A DNA stretch of 64,000 bases from Cryptomeria japonica (taxonomy: Eukaryota; Streptophyta; Pinopsida; Cupressales; Cupressaceae), in the NCBI RefSeq assembly GCF_030272615.1, contig NC_081406.1, forward strand, positions 170,819,361-170,883,360, given 5' to 3'. The translations under genes and the position numbers were made by a program. Numbering within the stretch: position 1 is the first letter of the stretch; every line of letters begins with the position of its first letter. Shown in pieces: positions 22,104 to 32,150 of this stretch. Below the pieces are notes generated by a model. That model was given only the letters and a program-made list of their open reading frames with translations. It did not search any database and was not told the DNA's origin.

Positions 22104-24838
22104 CTTAGTGTTATGATAAATACTCTTTCATCTCAGAATAGGAGGAATAGTCATGCACAAGCGATCAATGGTTTCCTTTACTTTGTGTTGGATTTACTTA
22201 TCTTGTTTGGAAACTTAAGTTTTACTTTATCAAATGAAGGTTTAGATGCCCCCTCACGACAAAGTGTGTCAAATGATATGGAATACGAGCTTTCCCGATA
22301 TGGAAATTCGATTTGACAACTTGGAATTTAAAACAAGTATGTTTTTGGATAAAAATCTGCTTGATTGAAGGACCTTTTGATACGTGTTATGATGTTTCCT
22401 GATTTTGATAGAAGAGATGTGTTTTATCTTGTGACTAGTTTTCAGATTTGGACAACTTTGTTTTATGGAAAACATGCTTTTGGAGTAGTTTTGATACTTT
22501 GATTTGATTCTCTGTTTGAGGAAGTTCAAGTTGAGGAAAGAAGGCTTCCTAAACTATCTTTAGATTTTTCAAAAATAGCTTCTATTTTGCCCCCTGTTTT
22601 CTCAATTTCTGCTATGGGCTCAGACAGAAACCAAATGCGCTACTGAATTTCCTCAACGAGTTAGAGAATAGACTCCACGCGCTAAGCTGCCCTTTGTGAT
22701 GCGCTAGCTGGATGGTTTGAATTAGTTTTGGTCCAAAAGGTTATGTGCTAATATGGGTCGCTAATGCGCTATCTTAAGGTCTCAACGCGCTAATTCTTGA
22801 TCTCTAAGTGCTATGTTGTTGCTTCAATGCGCCAGAATGTTTCTAGAAAGCATTTAAGTTTAAATTGCTAATGTTGGATTTGATGATGTGCTAAAGTTCA
22901 CAATGAATGTGCTAAAGTGGAGCTCAAGTGCGCTAAAGGATGATTTTGAAGCACTAAGAAGTTGCTCTTATGTGCTGGATTGCCCTGATAGTTTGATTTG
23001 GTGGTTTTATGCAACTTTTGAACTTTATTTTTAATGATGATGGATGATTTTCTGAAGTAATAAATGAGAGCACGACACAAAAGAGGTAACCATTTTGCTT
23101 AGTCTAGACAATGAGTGTATGTTCTGTGAGAATGTGTTCAAGTCTCCAATGTTTTAACAAGTTTTAGATACAACAAAATACAATTCAGTTAGACTCTTTA
23201 TTCAAGGGTCATAAGTAATACCATAGCCCACTAGTCTCGATACTTCGTTAGCTCAAACAACCTTGTCACCCCCTAGGGGGTGCCCATTTTTTTGCCTTTT
23301 GCCAGAAATTAACCCAAAGTGAATTGCTTCACAATTGAGTAGTTATCTTGGGAGATATATGATGCACGATCTTGGGGGCAAATTCTTCTCCACCCTTGCA
23401 CTATGATATTACAAATGTTTGGATACTAACTCAGCTCAAAGTTTCTGATGCTAAAGTTCGTAATTAGGCTTCTCGTTTGGCCATCAGTGATAAAATCCCT
23501 CAGGAGGCTTCCCAACCTTTAGAACAAAGGTTTTATGTATTGTAAAGATACTGGGGGAAGGCTAATCGCTACGTGCAATCGTTGAAAAGGACTTTTGTCA
23601 CTTTCCACTTTTGATTATAGTGGGTTGGAACACTTGGCATCAAAGTCGTTCCCCACTTAGGTCGTTCCCCTCACACTGGCCAAAGAATGGATTTAAGAGT
23701 TGTTCAAATCCTTGGGAGGGTAGGCCTACTAAAGGATTTAATGCAATAAACACTGAAAGCGTAAGAGTGGTCTGGATTTTTAATCACCCAATTAAGGGGA
23801 GAGCATATTCCTTCCATTTTCGTAGCAAAGCAAACAAGTGTTCTTTTTAACCTTTTATTGCAATGATTTGGTAAAATATATATGGAGATATTGCTCCACA
23901 AAAACATGATGTTTATTTTACTTCTTCAAATCAATGATTATCTGATCTAGGAAAAGAACCTGGTCAACAAAGCAAAACTTCGATGTTTGGTCAACAAAAG
24001 AAATCGACTAAAGGGGAAGAACTTCCCTCTTTAACGTGAAACAAAAATTTAAACAAGTGTGGTTCTTTTTCCTTGCAAAAATTGAAATTTGATCCTTTTA
24101 AACACCAAAGGATGGCGAGTTTGTTTTTAAAGCCATTTATAAAATGGAAGATTTTCTTGTTCTTTTTAGCAACCCAAAAGAAAAGTTTTTCTCCTATAAA
24201 ACCAAGAAAGATTTTGATTGTGGTTCTTTTTAGGTACCCAAATGAGGTGTGAGTTCAATTTTACCTTTAAACAAGAATTAAAAGACTTCAAATTTTTAAC
24301 TCACTAAGCTAAGTTAGTAAAAAAAATTCAAAATATTGTAACTCTTAAAATAAAAATGAGCTCCAACCTGCAAGAAACTGTCAGAAATCCTGCAAAATAT
24401 CAATTAAAACAGTTAGAAAAACATTGGCTCTGTGGACTTATACAAATCTAAATTCAATCTCGGTTACAAATTAATTTTTACCTTCTGTCTGTGATATGCT
24501 ACATAAAAGACTATATGCGCTATAGGATAACCGGAATGCACTATCAGACAGACCGGAAGCGCTATACTATTTTCTGAATACATTGTTTTGTTAAGTTCCC
24601 GCGTCAAGACCTACAGGAAAAATATTTAAAAAAATCTATGTGCTAAGGGATGGTTTTTACGTGCTAGGAAATGAGTCCCACACACTGAATAGTGTACCGG
24701 ATGCATTATAATGTTAACCAGATGCACTAATGGATGTTCCCCATGCGCCGATTCTCCTTTCCCGCGTACCTACAAAGATGGTTAGATTCAAAAACCAATT
24801 TGATTTATGGGGTTATGCCCCACGGTGGGCGCCAGAAA
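22104..24838 (-). other. Element A 5' leader with GCGCTA arrays
   Basis: About 2.7 kb without a supported gene. GCGCTA and near variants recur at about 22638-22930 and 24510-24760. A middle part (23200-23830) is similar to the leader of B, for example GTTCCCCACTTAGGTCGTTC against 45690-45720. It ends at the PBS. Confidence 0.7.
24817..24834 (-). other. Element A primer binding site
   Basis: On the minus strand TGGCGCCCACCGTGGGGC lies four bases inside the right LTR. Together with the purine tract on the other side it fixes the element as minus-strand. B has a decayed equivalent at 46500-46517. Confidence 0.85.
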
Positions 24839-26270
24839 TGTATGTGGGAAAAGTGGTTTAATGAAACTCAATAAGTGAAAATATTTCAAAGTACTTGTCC
24901 ACACACACCCATGGGACTCTTGGTGCAAGTTATGGAGCTATGAAGGATATCTCAACTTCCCAAGGTAGGTTCCATGGTTCACTATCTCACAAGGTCCCTC
25001 AAGCCAATGCCTTTGCTCTCAAATCACTGAGCAAAGTGACTTAGGGATGATAAATGCAAGAATGAGGGATGCTTTAGATTAATTTTAACATTTATGCATC
25101 CTATTTATGGATGATTATACAAATGAGTTAAACTAGATGATAAGATGACAAGATTAGTAACAATACTATCCTAACATGATATGCTAGTTATATGTTTTAA
25201 GCTAATGATAATAGAAATGCTCTAAAATGCTTATTAGATTAATTCCTATTACAAAGAGAGGCTAGATGTATGCTAAAATTAAGTATAAGTGTGATGCTAA
25301 AAACTTGGATGATAAAAAATGGAAGAATTCGAACTCTATTTATAGGGAAAATAGGGTAATGGATGGTCAAGATTGGAGGAGTTTATCAAGGGCTAGGATT
25401 GAAAGATATCAATCCATGTTTATAATTTCCACCAATGAAATGGTGACAATTGTCAACATAAGACTGCTTGAGAGGAGAGGTAAGAAGCATTAAATGCTTG
25501 AGAAGTCCTCATGGTTACCTTAGAAGGTAAGGGTTATCCAATGGATAAAGCTTTTACCCAAAGGATAAACTCTTGTGCAAAGGTTAAAGGGATAACCATG
25601 GTCAAAGCAATGAATGCTTGATGAGACCCCTGGGTTAGATGAAGGTTAAGTTAGGCAAAAAGTCTCTAACCATGCCACTAAGGGTTAGTTAACCATTAAT
25701 GGTTTGAAGAATTTGGGGACAAATTTGTAAGAGTCCTTCCAAATTTGGGGGTTTTCAACAAGTTAGCATGTTGAAGACATAAAGGCTTTAATGCCTTTTG
25801 AAGACTTTACTCCAAATTTGAGAAGTGATTTCGTCAAATTTAGGGAAAGGGGATAATTGATGGGTTTAGGCTAATTGATTAAGATTAGATGGGTTGTAGA
25901 AGAGGGTTAGGAGGCAAGTGGGAGATGTAGGAAAATGCAAGTGGATGAGGGATAATAGGATTTAATTAAAATAAATTGTTTTATTTTAATTTGGTTGCAA
26001 ATTGAGGACTTAAATAAATTAGATTTATTTAATTGGGGTGAACTATTTAATTAAATATAAATTTAATTAAAAAGCAGAGAGAAGGGACTTAATTAAATAA
26101 AATGATATAAAAGACTTAAGTGAATTTAAATAAATAAATTGAATAATTTATTTAATTAAATAGAAGAATGTGGATGATTTAATTAAATTAGATTTAACTA
26201 AATAGAGGAATGAGAATAAAATGAACATTAAATATTCATTTAGGAATATGGTCATTTTTATACGTCTACA
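24839..26270 (-). repeat. Element A 5' LTR (right copy)
   Basis: 1432 bp, paired with 7652-9116. A minus-strand TATAAATA lies at about 25336-25345. The two copies differ by scattered substitutions and several short indels, so A is not a recent insertion. Confidence 0.93.
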
Positions 26271-27090
26271 ATTGGTATCCTTGTTCTAATTTCCTTACGA
26301 TATCAAGATCAACCTATGTTGACATCTTAAGGGGGGGCACCTGCACTGCTCCTTTGTACTATACTTCTCTCATGCATTGTAAAATGGGATATTCTTGGAA
26401 CCAGAGGGTAGCCTCTTAGAGAAAGATGTCATCACTTTTTCCTTGTACAATGGGTCATTCTCGGAACTTGAGCACAAAATCTTAGAGCAAGATGACGTTG
26501 CTTTTTCTTGGTACAGTGGGTCATTCTGGGAACCAGAGCACAAACTCTTAAAGAGAGATATTTCCATGTCCTTCTCTCCATGGATCACCTAGTTTTAGGG
26601 GAGAGATGTCCATGGTTTCTCTCTTGTTTTCCTTTCTTCTCATGGATCAACAAAGTGTGTATTCATGCCCTCTCTCTCCTTCCTCTCATGAACCCATAGT
26701 TTTGCTATTGATGGTTCATGGATGATGTTAGCTTTTCTCTTTTATGTGTTCTCTTATGTTTATGTGATGGCATTGGTCTTTGTATCCTGATTAGTTGTTG
26801 AGACATCTGATTATTGAGGTCTCCTCGGCTAGTTGGTTTGTCTTGTATCTTGTTTTTGTCATGTGTCTTTTGCGCTTTGTTTTTGTCTTGTGTGTCTTGT
26901 TCCTTTTTGTTTTCTGTGCTCTAGCATATTTTTAAGTTAAGATCCTAAGATTGGGGGATTTGTTCCTCAAGATTAGTGATGTCTTATACTCCTTTTCATA
27001 TTGCTCTGCATCTCTCATCTTCATCTCTATTTCTTCTACTTTACCGACAATATTGGCATAAGTCGTAGTCCTTCTAAAGTGGGGGCTAAA
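26271..27090 (+). other. Element D 3' non-coding region, right part, with three-copy repeat
   Basis: Continues from 7651. At about 26389-26570 a unit of about 63 bp is present three times, each with GGGATATTCTTGGAACC or a variant (GGTCATTCTCGGAAC, GGTCATTCTGGGAACC) and CTCTTAGAG. E has two copies at 52728-52830. The purine tract AAAGTGGGGGCTAAA closes it at 27076-27090, base for base the same as in E. Confidence 0.8.
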
Positions 27091-28194
27091 TGTAGTGTCA
27101 TAAAATTGTGACCCTAGAAATTTTAACCATATTTGAGGTCCTCACCTTGGAGACAACATCTTCCTTCCCAAATAAGATAGGGAAGGACAGGGGCGTGGGG
27201 GGACAGGGGTGTGGCACCCTTGTCCCCCCTCTTAGGGTGGCCCCAAGATAGGTTCCCTGGGTCCTATCTTCATTTCGGGATTCCAAAATTCCTCGATGTC
27301 ACCCTTTGGTGAGATGAATTAAATATTTGAGGTATGTATAAAAGGGAGTTAGTCTTCTCATTTGTAGAGGGAGAAAATATACAAGGAAAGATATGATAGG
27401 CAAAGTTCAAGCGAAAGGTCTTCTTAAAGCATCCATCAAGTCTTCTTCTTCACGTGTATTTTTCATTCATCCATTGGAGCAACATTTACAACATTCATTT
27501 ACAAGAATATGTGTGTGTTAGAGTTTTTTCATGTTACATTCCATTTCATGCAGCATTTGTAATTACATTCAAGAAGCAAAGCAACCATCATCAACAAATT
27601 GCAGATCTACAAGGTATACATTTCCATTGTTTACATTCAAGCATTTGCAATTACTTTGTTTCAAGGTTGATTCCTCAACTGGGGTTTCACTAAGGAAAAC
27701 CCCTATCCACAACCCCTCTTCCCTTATTTTTTGTATGTAAGTTATAGGTGCACAATTATATTTTCAAATCTGGACTCCATTTATAGAGGCAAAAGAACCC
27801 TTTTTGTTTCGCAGATTTTGTGGAGGACCGTGTCCACTTTCAACACCGTCCCAATGAATTTTATCCAAATTGGCAGGGAAGATCCATATCAATCTAACTA
27901 TATCAGATCCAAAGTTACAACACGATCTAGAACTGATAGCTCCTCATTTCACTCATTTTATCTCTCTTTCCTACATAGTCAACAAGTCAACTTTCTCATT
28001 TACAAAAGAGGGTAAATCACACTTCAACCCTTGCAATCCACTTGGAATTCACATTCTTATTTCTCTTGGATTTGGATCTAGTGGATTCAAGCCCCTCTTT
28101 TGAATGTAAAGTTCCTCCAAGCAAAAATCATCCCAGTGACTTCCTTTCTCTCTCCTAGGTGGGGAGTCACTAGGATCATATTTTCCACTTTACA
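27091..28194 (+). repeat. Element D 3' LTR
   Basis: 1104 bp with TG...CA ends, TATAAAAGG at 27337-27345, and followed by the ACAAT duplication. It differs from the 5' copy by many substitutions and a few indels, notably near 27180-27250. Confidence 0.92.
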
Positions 28195-29303
28195 ACAATA
28201 TTTCTATTCATATTCCAAAACTTGAGTAGATCCACATTATTATTAGTATTGTTGGATGAATTATTCCCTTATTGAAGCTTCAATACTCCTTCCTTGACCA
28301 TGGCTTCTTAAATTTTGATCCTATTCTCTACCACCTTCTCAAAACTTGGAGGACATTGGAGTTTGAGCACATAACTCATTTCATCATTTAGGTTGGCAAT
28401 GAAAATGTCCATCTTTTTCATTGTCGGGCACTGGACCAAGATATATTTCAAATAGCTTTCTCCATATTTGTAAAAATGTCATAAAGGGTTCTCCGTTCTT
28501 TTGTTTCATGTTACACGGGTCTAACATGGTGATCTCATGTTGAATTTTATATGAATATTGTGATACAAACTTACTGACCAATTCCTCAAAAGTTTTGATG
28601 TCAGGTGAGAGTTTAGAGAACCACTCCATGGCTTACCCACTTAAACTCTTAGGGGATAGTCTCATTAGATAAGTGTCTTCGTGCACAAACTCCATACGCA
28701 TTGTGCAAAATTCCTTGACATGATCTTTTGGATTGATTCTCCCATTATATTTATCATACTTAGGGATTTTGCAATTCAGTGGAAATGGTATCATGTTGAG
28801 ACTTCTATCAAAAGGATAAGGGCAGATCTCTTGTAGCAAGTATCTCTTGGTAGTTGCCTTTTGCATGTCTTGAAGTTGTGTTTGAAGTGCTTTAATTTGT
28901 TGAGTAAGAGCCAAAAGGGGATTATCAGCATTCTTTGGTTCACTGTCGGATTGTTCCGACTCCTTTCATTATGAGTCTCATTGGTATCATTTCGAGTTTC
29001 ACTTGTTCTTTCATTTTGTCTCCATCATGCAACATCAAAATCATTAGGCAGCTTGGCACCTTGACATGCTAACATGAGGAAATATTTTTCTTTGTCCATC
29101 TCAAGGGATTTTTCCGTGAATTTACTGAATTTTGGATCTTGTTGCGATTTTCTGATTGCCTCTTCAATTATTTTCTCGTCATCATCATTGTGAGTAGTAG
29201 ATCCAAATTGATGAAAGAATGGATTTTCATCTGCCATTGTAGATTTTTGCTTTTGTTTATGTTGTTTTAGTTTCCTTTTGTGGTTACTCGTCAAAATTGA
29301 CAT
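28195..29303 (-). pseudogene. Element B gag, N-terminal and capsid-like part
   Basis: 29025-29303 is the N-terminal segment (SMADENPFFHQFG, EMDKEKYFLMLACQGAKLP, matching MENDKEKYLLMLTSKGVKVL in A). 28384-28914 is the retrotransposon gag domain: EICPYPFDRSLNMIPFPL, KYDKYNGRINPKDHVKEF, RLSPKSLSG, then a TAA where Gln is usual, AMEWFSKLSP and FVSQYSYKIQHEITMLD. The reading frame is cut by D at 28194 and continues at 3239. Confidence 0.87.
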
Positions 29304-29350
29304 ACAAGTGATCTAACTGTTTTGAAAGGTCTTATTTTTGAAAATGCAAC

Positions 29351-29623
29351 TCAATAGGTGATGAATTGTTGAGGTAAATAAGAGAAGTTGATTCGACCAC
29401 CTTGATTGAGATATTGTGACAATGCTACTATTTGTTGCATAGCACGTGTTCTCAAAGGTTCTTCCTCAAACTTGTTTCCATAACCATGTAGATAATTATG
29501 ATAGTGATGTAGGAATGTGCGATGTTTAAATAAGATTTTGCGATTTATATAGGGAAATCTCCTCTTTTTCAAGATTGCCTTTTGACTAGGCTTATTCTTT
29601 TTCAACTGACAAGAAATGGTCAT
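29351..29623 (-). pseudogene. Element B small upstream ORF
   Basis: A 90-codon relative of the ORF at 21840-22103 in A, in a different frame from the local gag start. It shares PYINRKILFKHRTFLHHYH, EEPLRTRAM and SQYLNQGGRINFSYLP. Function unknown. Confidence 0.6.
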
Positions 29624-29832
29624 TCAAGTATTTGAGAATTTAAAAGTTTTTGATCCTTGTTTGGAGTGCAAAGTTTTGCTATGATTTCACCAAGTCCAAT
29701 AGGAAAGATATATCCTATTAAAGAATCAAGTTAATCTGATCCAACGTTGTAGTTTCGTGATGAAGGATGATGGATCCTAATGAGAAACTATGTTTGAAAG
29801 ATCAGTTATCAAAGATCTTTGATTATGCACTT
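29624..29832 (-). other. Element B leader segment left of C1
   Basis: Short non-coding leader. It ends at the CACTT duplication that flanks C1 and resumes at 36375. Confidence 0.75.
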
Positions 29833-30611
29833 TGTTGGCATATGCACACTCCAATGAGACATTGTATGTGATTGAAGGTTTTGTCATTGATGGAAACCTT
29901 GCAATCCTATGGCACCGGCAAAGATATTATACTGGCATCAGCAGATCACACTCTACACTGGCACCGACACAAAAGAAAGAAACTATACTGGCACTGAGGC
30001 CGACAGGATTTTTGTTATACAATATTTTGTTTATTATTGTAAGACGACTTGGAAAATTGTAAAATGACTCTTATATATAAAGGAGATCATTGTAGACATT
30101 TGTAATAATGATGTAGGAGCATACAAGAAAATATTAGGCAGACCTAATGTGTGAAATATAGGTCAAGGGGTATATGTAAAGAACAGAGCAGGAACGGGTA
30201 CTGAATCTGGCATTAAAGATGCTATTGTAAAGCAATACAGGTTATTGGATTTGTATAATCCTTATTGTAAGTTAGTGTGACTTCCCATTGAGTAGTGAGC
30301 TCTAGGCAGTTGGCCTTCCTACATGTGCAGGCCCCTATTGTAAGTAATATTATCTTATTGGCCAGTGAGTGAATATTGTGGGTCACAAATCCCACCAAGG
30401 TTTTTCCCACACCGGGTTTCCTCATTAAACATCTTGTGTTATGGTGTACTTTTCATGTGGATGTTCTTGATTCTATTTATTACATTATTTCTTGCATACT
30501 GGTACACTGTTATATTATGTGCTGCATGTTTTAAGTTAAGAAATTCCAGTCACCGATTAGATACTAATTCACACCCCCCCCCCCCTCTCAGTATTTGTGG
30601 GACCCCTAAAA
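29833..30611 (+). repeat. Element C1 5' LTR
   Basis: 779 bp. TATATAAAGG at about 30074-30083 is the likely promoter TATA box. A poly-C run (ten or more C) lies near the 3' end at 30576-30587. The last bases are mutated from ACA to AAA. Confidence 0.92.
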
Positions 30612-30613
30612 AT

Positions 30614-30625
30614 TGGTATCAGAGC
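30614..30625 (+). other. Element C1 primer binding site (initiator Met tRNA)
   Basis: TGGTATCAGAGC, the standard plant copia primer site complementary to the 3' end of initiator methionine tRNA, two bases after the LTR. Confidence 0.93.
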
Positions 30626-30682
30626 TTGGTCCTCTATTTTCAGAAGCCTAACAGCTTGAGGAAGATCTTGACACTGGTAAAA

Positions 30683-31840
30683 ATGGAAAATCTGATGAAG
30701 CAACTTGAAGGAGCTCTTACAAACTATGATACAGAGAAATTGAAAAATATCAAATTAGATGATGATTTAAGGGTAGCTCAGGATATCATTCAGGCACTTC
30801 AAGAAAATTTTACTGTTGCAAGAAATAAGAGAAGAGAACTTTGTGAAAAACTACAAAATGAGAATGATGAAAAGGAATCACTTAATGATATGATAAGCAA
30901 GTTGAAACAAGATATCATGACAACAAAAAATGAAATGCAGGATATGACTATCAGATTTTGCAAAGAGATTGAGGATAGGAAGAAGAATGAAGAAGAATTG
31001 ACCAGAAGACTAAGTGATGCAACAAATGAGAACACAAGACTTAGCTATGAAAATGACATGTTGAAGACAGATCTGATGCATACTCAGAATGACTCAAATG
31101 AACTAATGAGACAAAAAGAAATCTTGGAAAGAGAACTGGAAACTGCAAATCAACACAAAGAAAAATTCAAGAAAATCTTAGAGGAACTTGGCACCTTGCT
31201 GAAGAATCAAAAACCTAAAGGTGACACTTCTGGAATTGGCTTTGAAGTTGGTGAAAGCTTCAGTACTGCAAATACTCAGGATCACAGCAAACCGGTAAGA
31301 CAACCTAATGCTTATAAATTCAATGGTAATTGCTTTAACTGTAATAAGTATGGTCATAGAGCAAATGAATGTAGATCTAGAAATTATCAGAATATCAACA
31401 CACCCACTGGTCAATGTTCCAAATGTAACAAAGTTGGTCACAACTCTGAAAACTGTAGAATGAATGTAAGATGTTATGTTTGTGGAAGATTTGGACATTT
31501 ATCAAATCAATGCAGAACACAAACCGGCATAGGTTATGGGAAAGCTATTCAAAAGAATAATGTAACTTGTTATGCATGTAACAAGATTGGGCATATTGCT
31601 AAATTTTGTAGAAGTAAAGGAACACCGGTAGACAACAAAAATGCTAGCTTGAAAGGTAAAGAAAAAGTTGAAGAGGTTAAGCAAGAATTCTCAAAACATT
31701 GGATTAGGAAAGCTGATCTAAATATTGGGAATACTCCTCCACCGGTAGAAGAAACCAATACTTCACCAGCAGGACAGAGTGATGCTTCACTGGAAGGACA
31801 GAGCAGTGCTCCACTGGCAAGAAGTTCTTCATCTAATTGA
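30683..31840 (+). CDS. Element C1 gag-like protein with coiled coil and four CCHC zinc knuckles
   Basis: An intact 385-codon frame. I prefer the ATG at 30683, just after the PBS, to the in-frame ATG at 30365 inside the LTR. Residues about 1-180 are a heptad-rich coiled coil (LRVAQDIIQALQENF, EILERELETANQHKEKFKKI). Then come four CCHC knuckles at 31331-31613: CFNCNKYGHRANEC, CSKCNKVGHNSENC, CYVCGRFGHLSNQC and CYACNKIGHIAKFC. The tail is Ser/Pro-rich. One or two knuckles are usual for copia gag. No UBN2-type capsid core is visible. It probably packages or binds RNA. It is the only gag-like frame in the stack without a stop. Confidence 0.82.
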   Translation: MENLMKQLEGALTNYDTEKLKNIKLDDDLRVAQDIIQALQENFTVARNKRRELCEKLQNENDEKESLNDMISKLKQDIMTTKNEMQDMTIRFCKEIEDRKKNEEELTRRLSDATNENTRLSYENDMLKTDLMHTQNDSNELMRQKEILERELETANQHKEKFKKILEELGTLLKNQKPKGDTSGIGFEVGESFSTANTQDHSKPVRQPNAYKFNGNCFNCNKYGHRANECRSRNYQNINTPTGQCSKCNKVGHNSENCRMNVRCYVCGRFGHLSNQCRTQTGIGYGKAIQKNNVTCYACNKIGHIAKFCRSKGTPVDNKNASLKGKEKVEEVKQEFSKHWIRKADLNIGNTPPPVEETNTSPAGQSDASLEGQSSAPLARSSSSN

Positions 31841-31989
31841 AGAAAATTTCCTTGAGGGTTTGGCAATCTATTGATACATGCGCTATTATTCCCTTGGTTA
31901 GAGATAAGAAATTGAAAATTACTTATTACCGGCAAACAATGTTAAGTAAATACTTAACCGGCATGCAATTAATGTGGTAGATGGCAAAA

Positions 31990-32150
31990 AGACACTATAA
32001 AGTTAAGGTTTTGGCTCCATTTCATTTCACCGAGATTTCAAATTTTCAGAGAGCGTGAAGACTCTGAGCTAAGGCATTTCGAGCAAGAAGCAAGCACACT
32101 CCAAGCAATCATCCATCCAAGGCAGTAAAAGGTATTTAATCATGGCATCC
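31990..32150 (+). promoter_or_regulatory. Possible internal promoter and leader of the C1 second ORF
   Basis: TATAAAG at 31996-32002 lies about 140 bases before the ATG at 32142, which has a good plant start context (AATCATGGC). The intervening stretch looks like a plant 5' leader. Judged by eye only. Confidence 0.4.

Larger units (their letters stand above)
7652..26270 (-). mobile_element. Element A: 18.6-kb Tat/Ogre-like Ty3/gypsy retrotransposon nested in D
   Basis: LTRs at 7652-9116 and 24839-26270 begin TGTATG and end GTCTACA on the plus strand. Element orientation is minus: the PBS is beside the right LTR and the purine tract beside the left. Order in the element is leader, upstream ORF, gag, protease, G-patch linker, RT-RNase H, second RNase H, integrase, then a 5.3-kb 3' region holding an antisense plant-mobile-domain pseudogene. 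The duplication flanking it is imperfect (GTAGG and ATTGG, 3 of 5), but comparing the site with E (GAAGGTAGGTATCC) shows the empty site. Size, extra ORF and second RNase H fit the Tat/Ogre group. Confidence 0.92.
3240..28194 (+). mobile_element. Element D: polymerase-less LTR retrotransposon split by element A
   Basis: LTRs at 3240-4402 and 27091-28194 both begin TGTAGTGTCATAAAATTG and end CCACTTTACA. A perfect 5-bp duplication ACAAT lies at 3235-3239 and 28195-28199. Without the nested A the element is about 6.3 kb, of which about 4.1 kb is internal. The internal part encodes only a short broken protein with one SPK unit, a G-patch-like motif and a knuckle-like C-terminus; there is no protease, RT or integrase. 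Its LTR ends, purine tract and 3' non-coding region match those of E, so the two are related families. Confidence 0.92.

Noticed and set aside
30365-30682. Longer start for the C1 gag-like ORF, inside the LTR
   Set aside because: The extension covers the LTR end and PBS. The ATG at 30683 is the first one after the PBS that fits a gag start.
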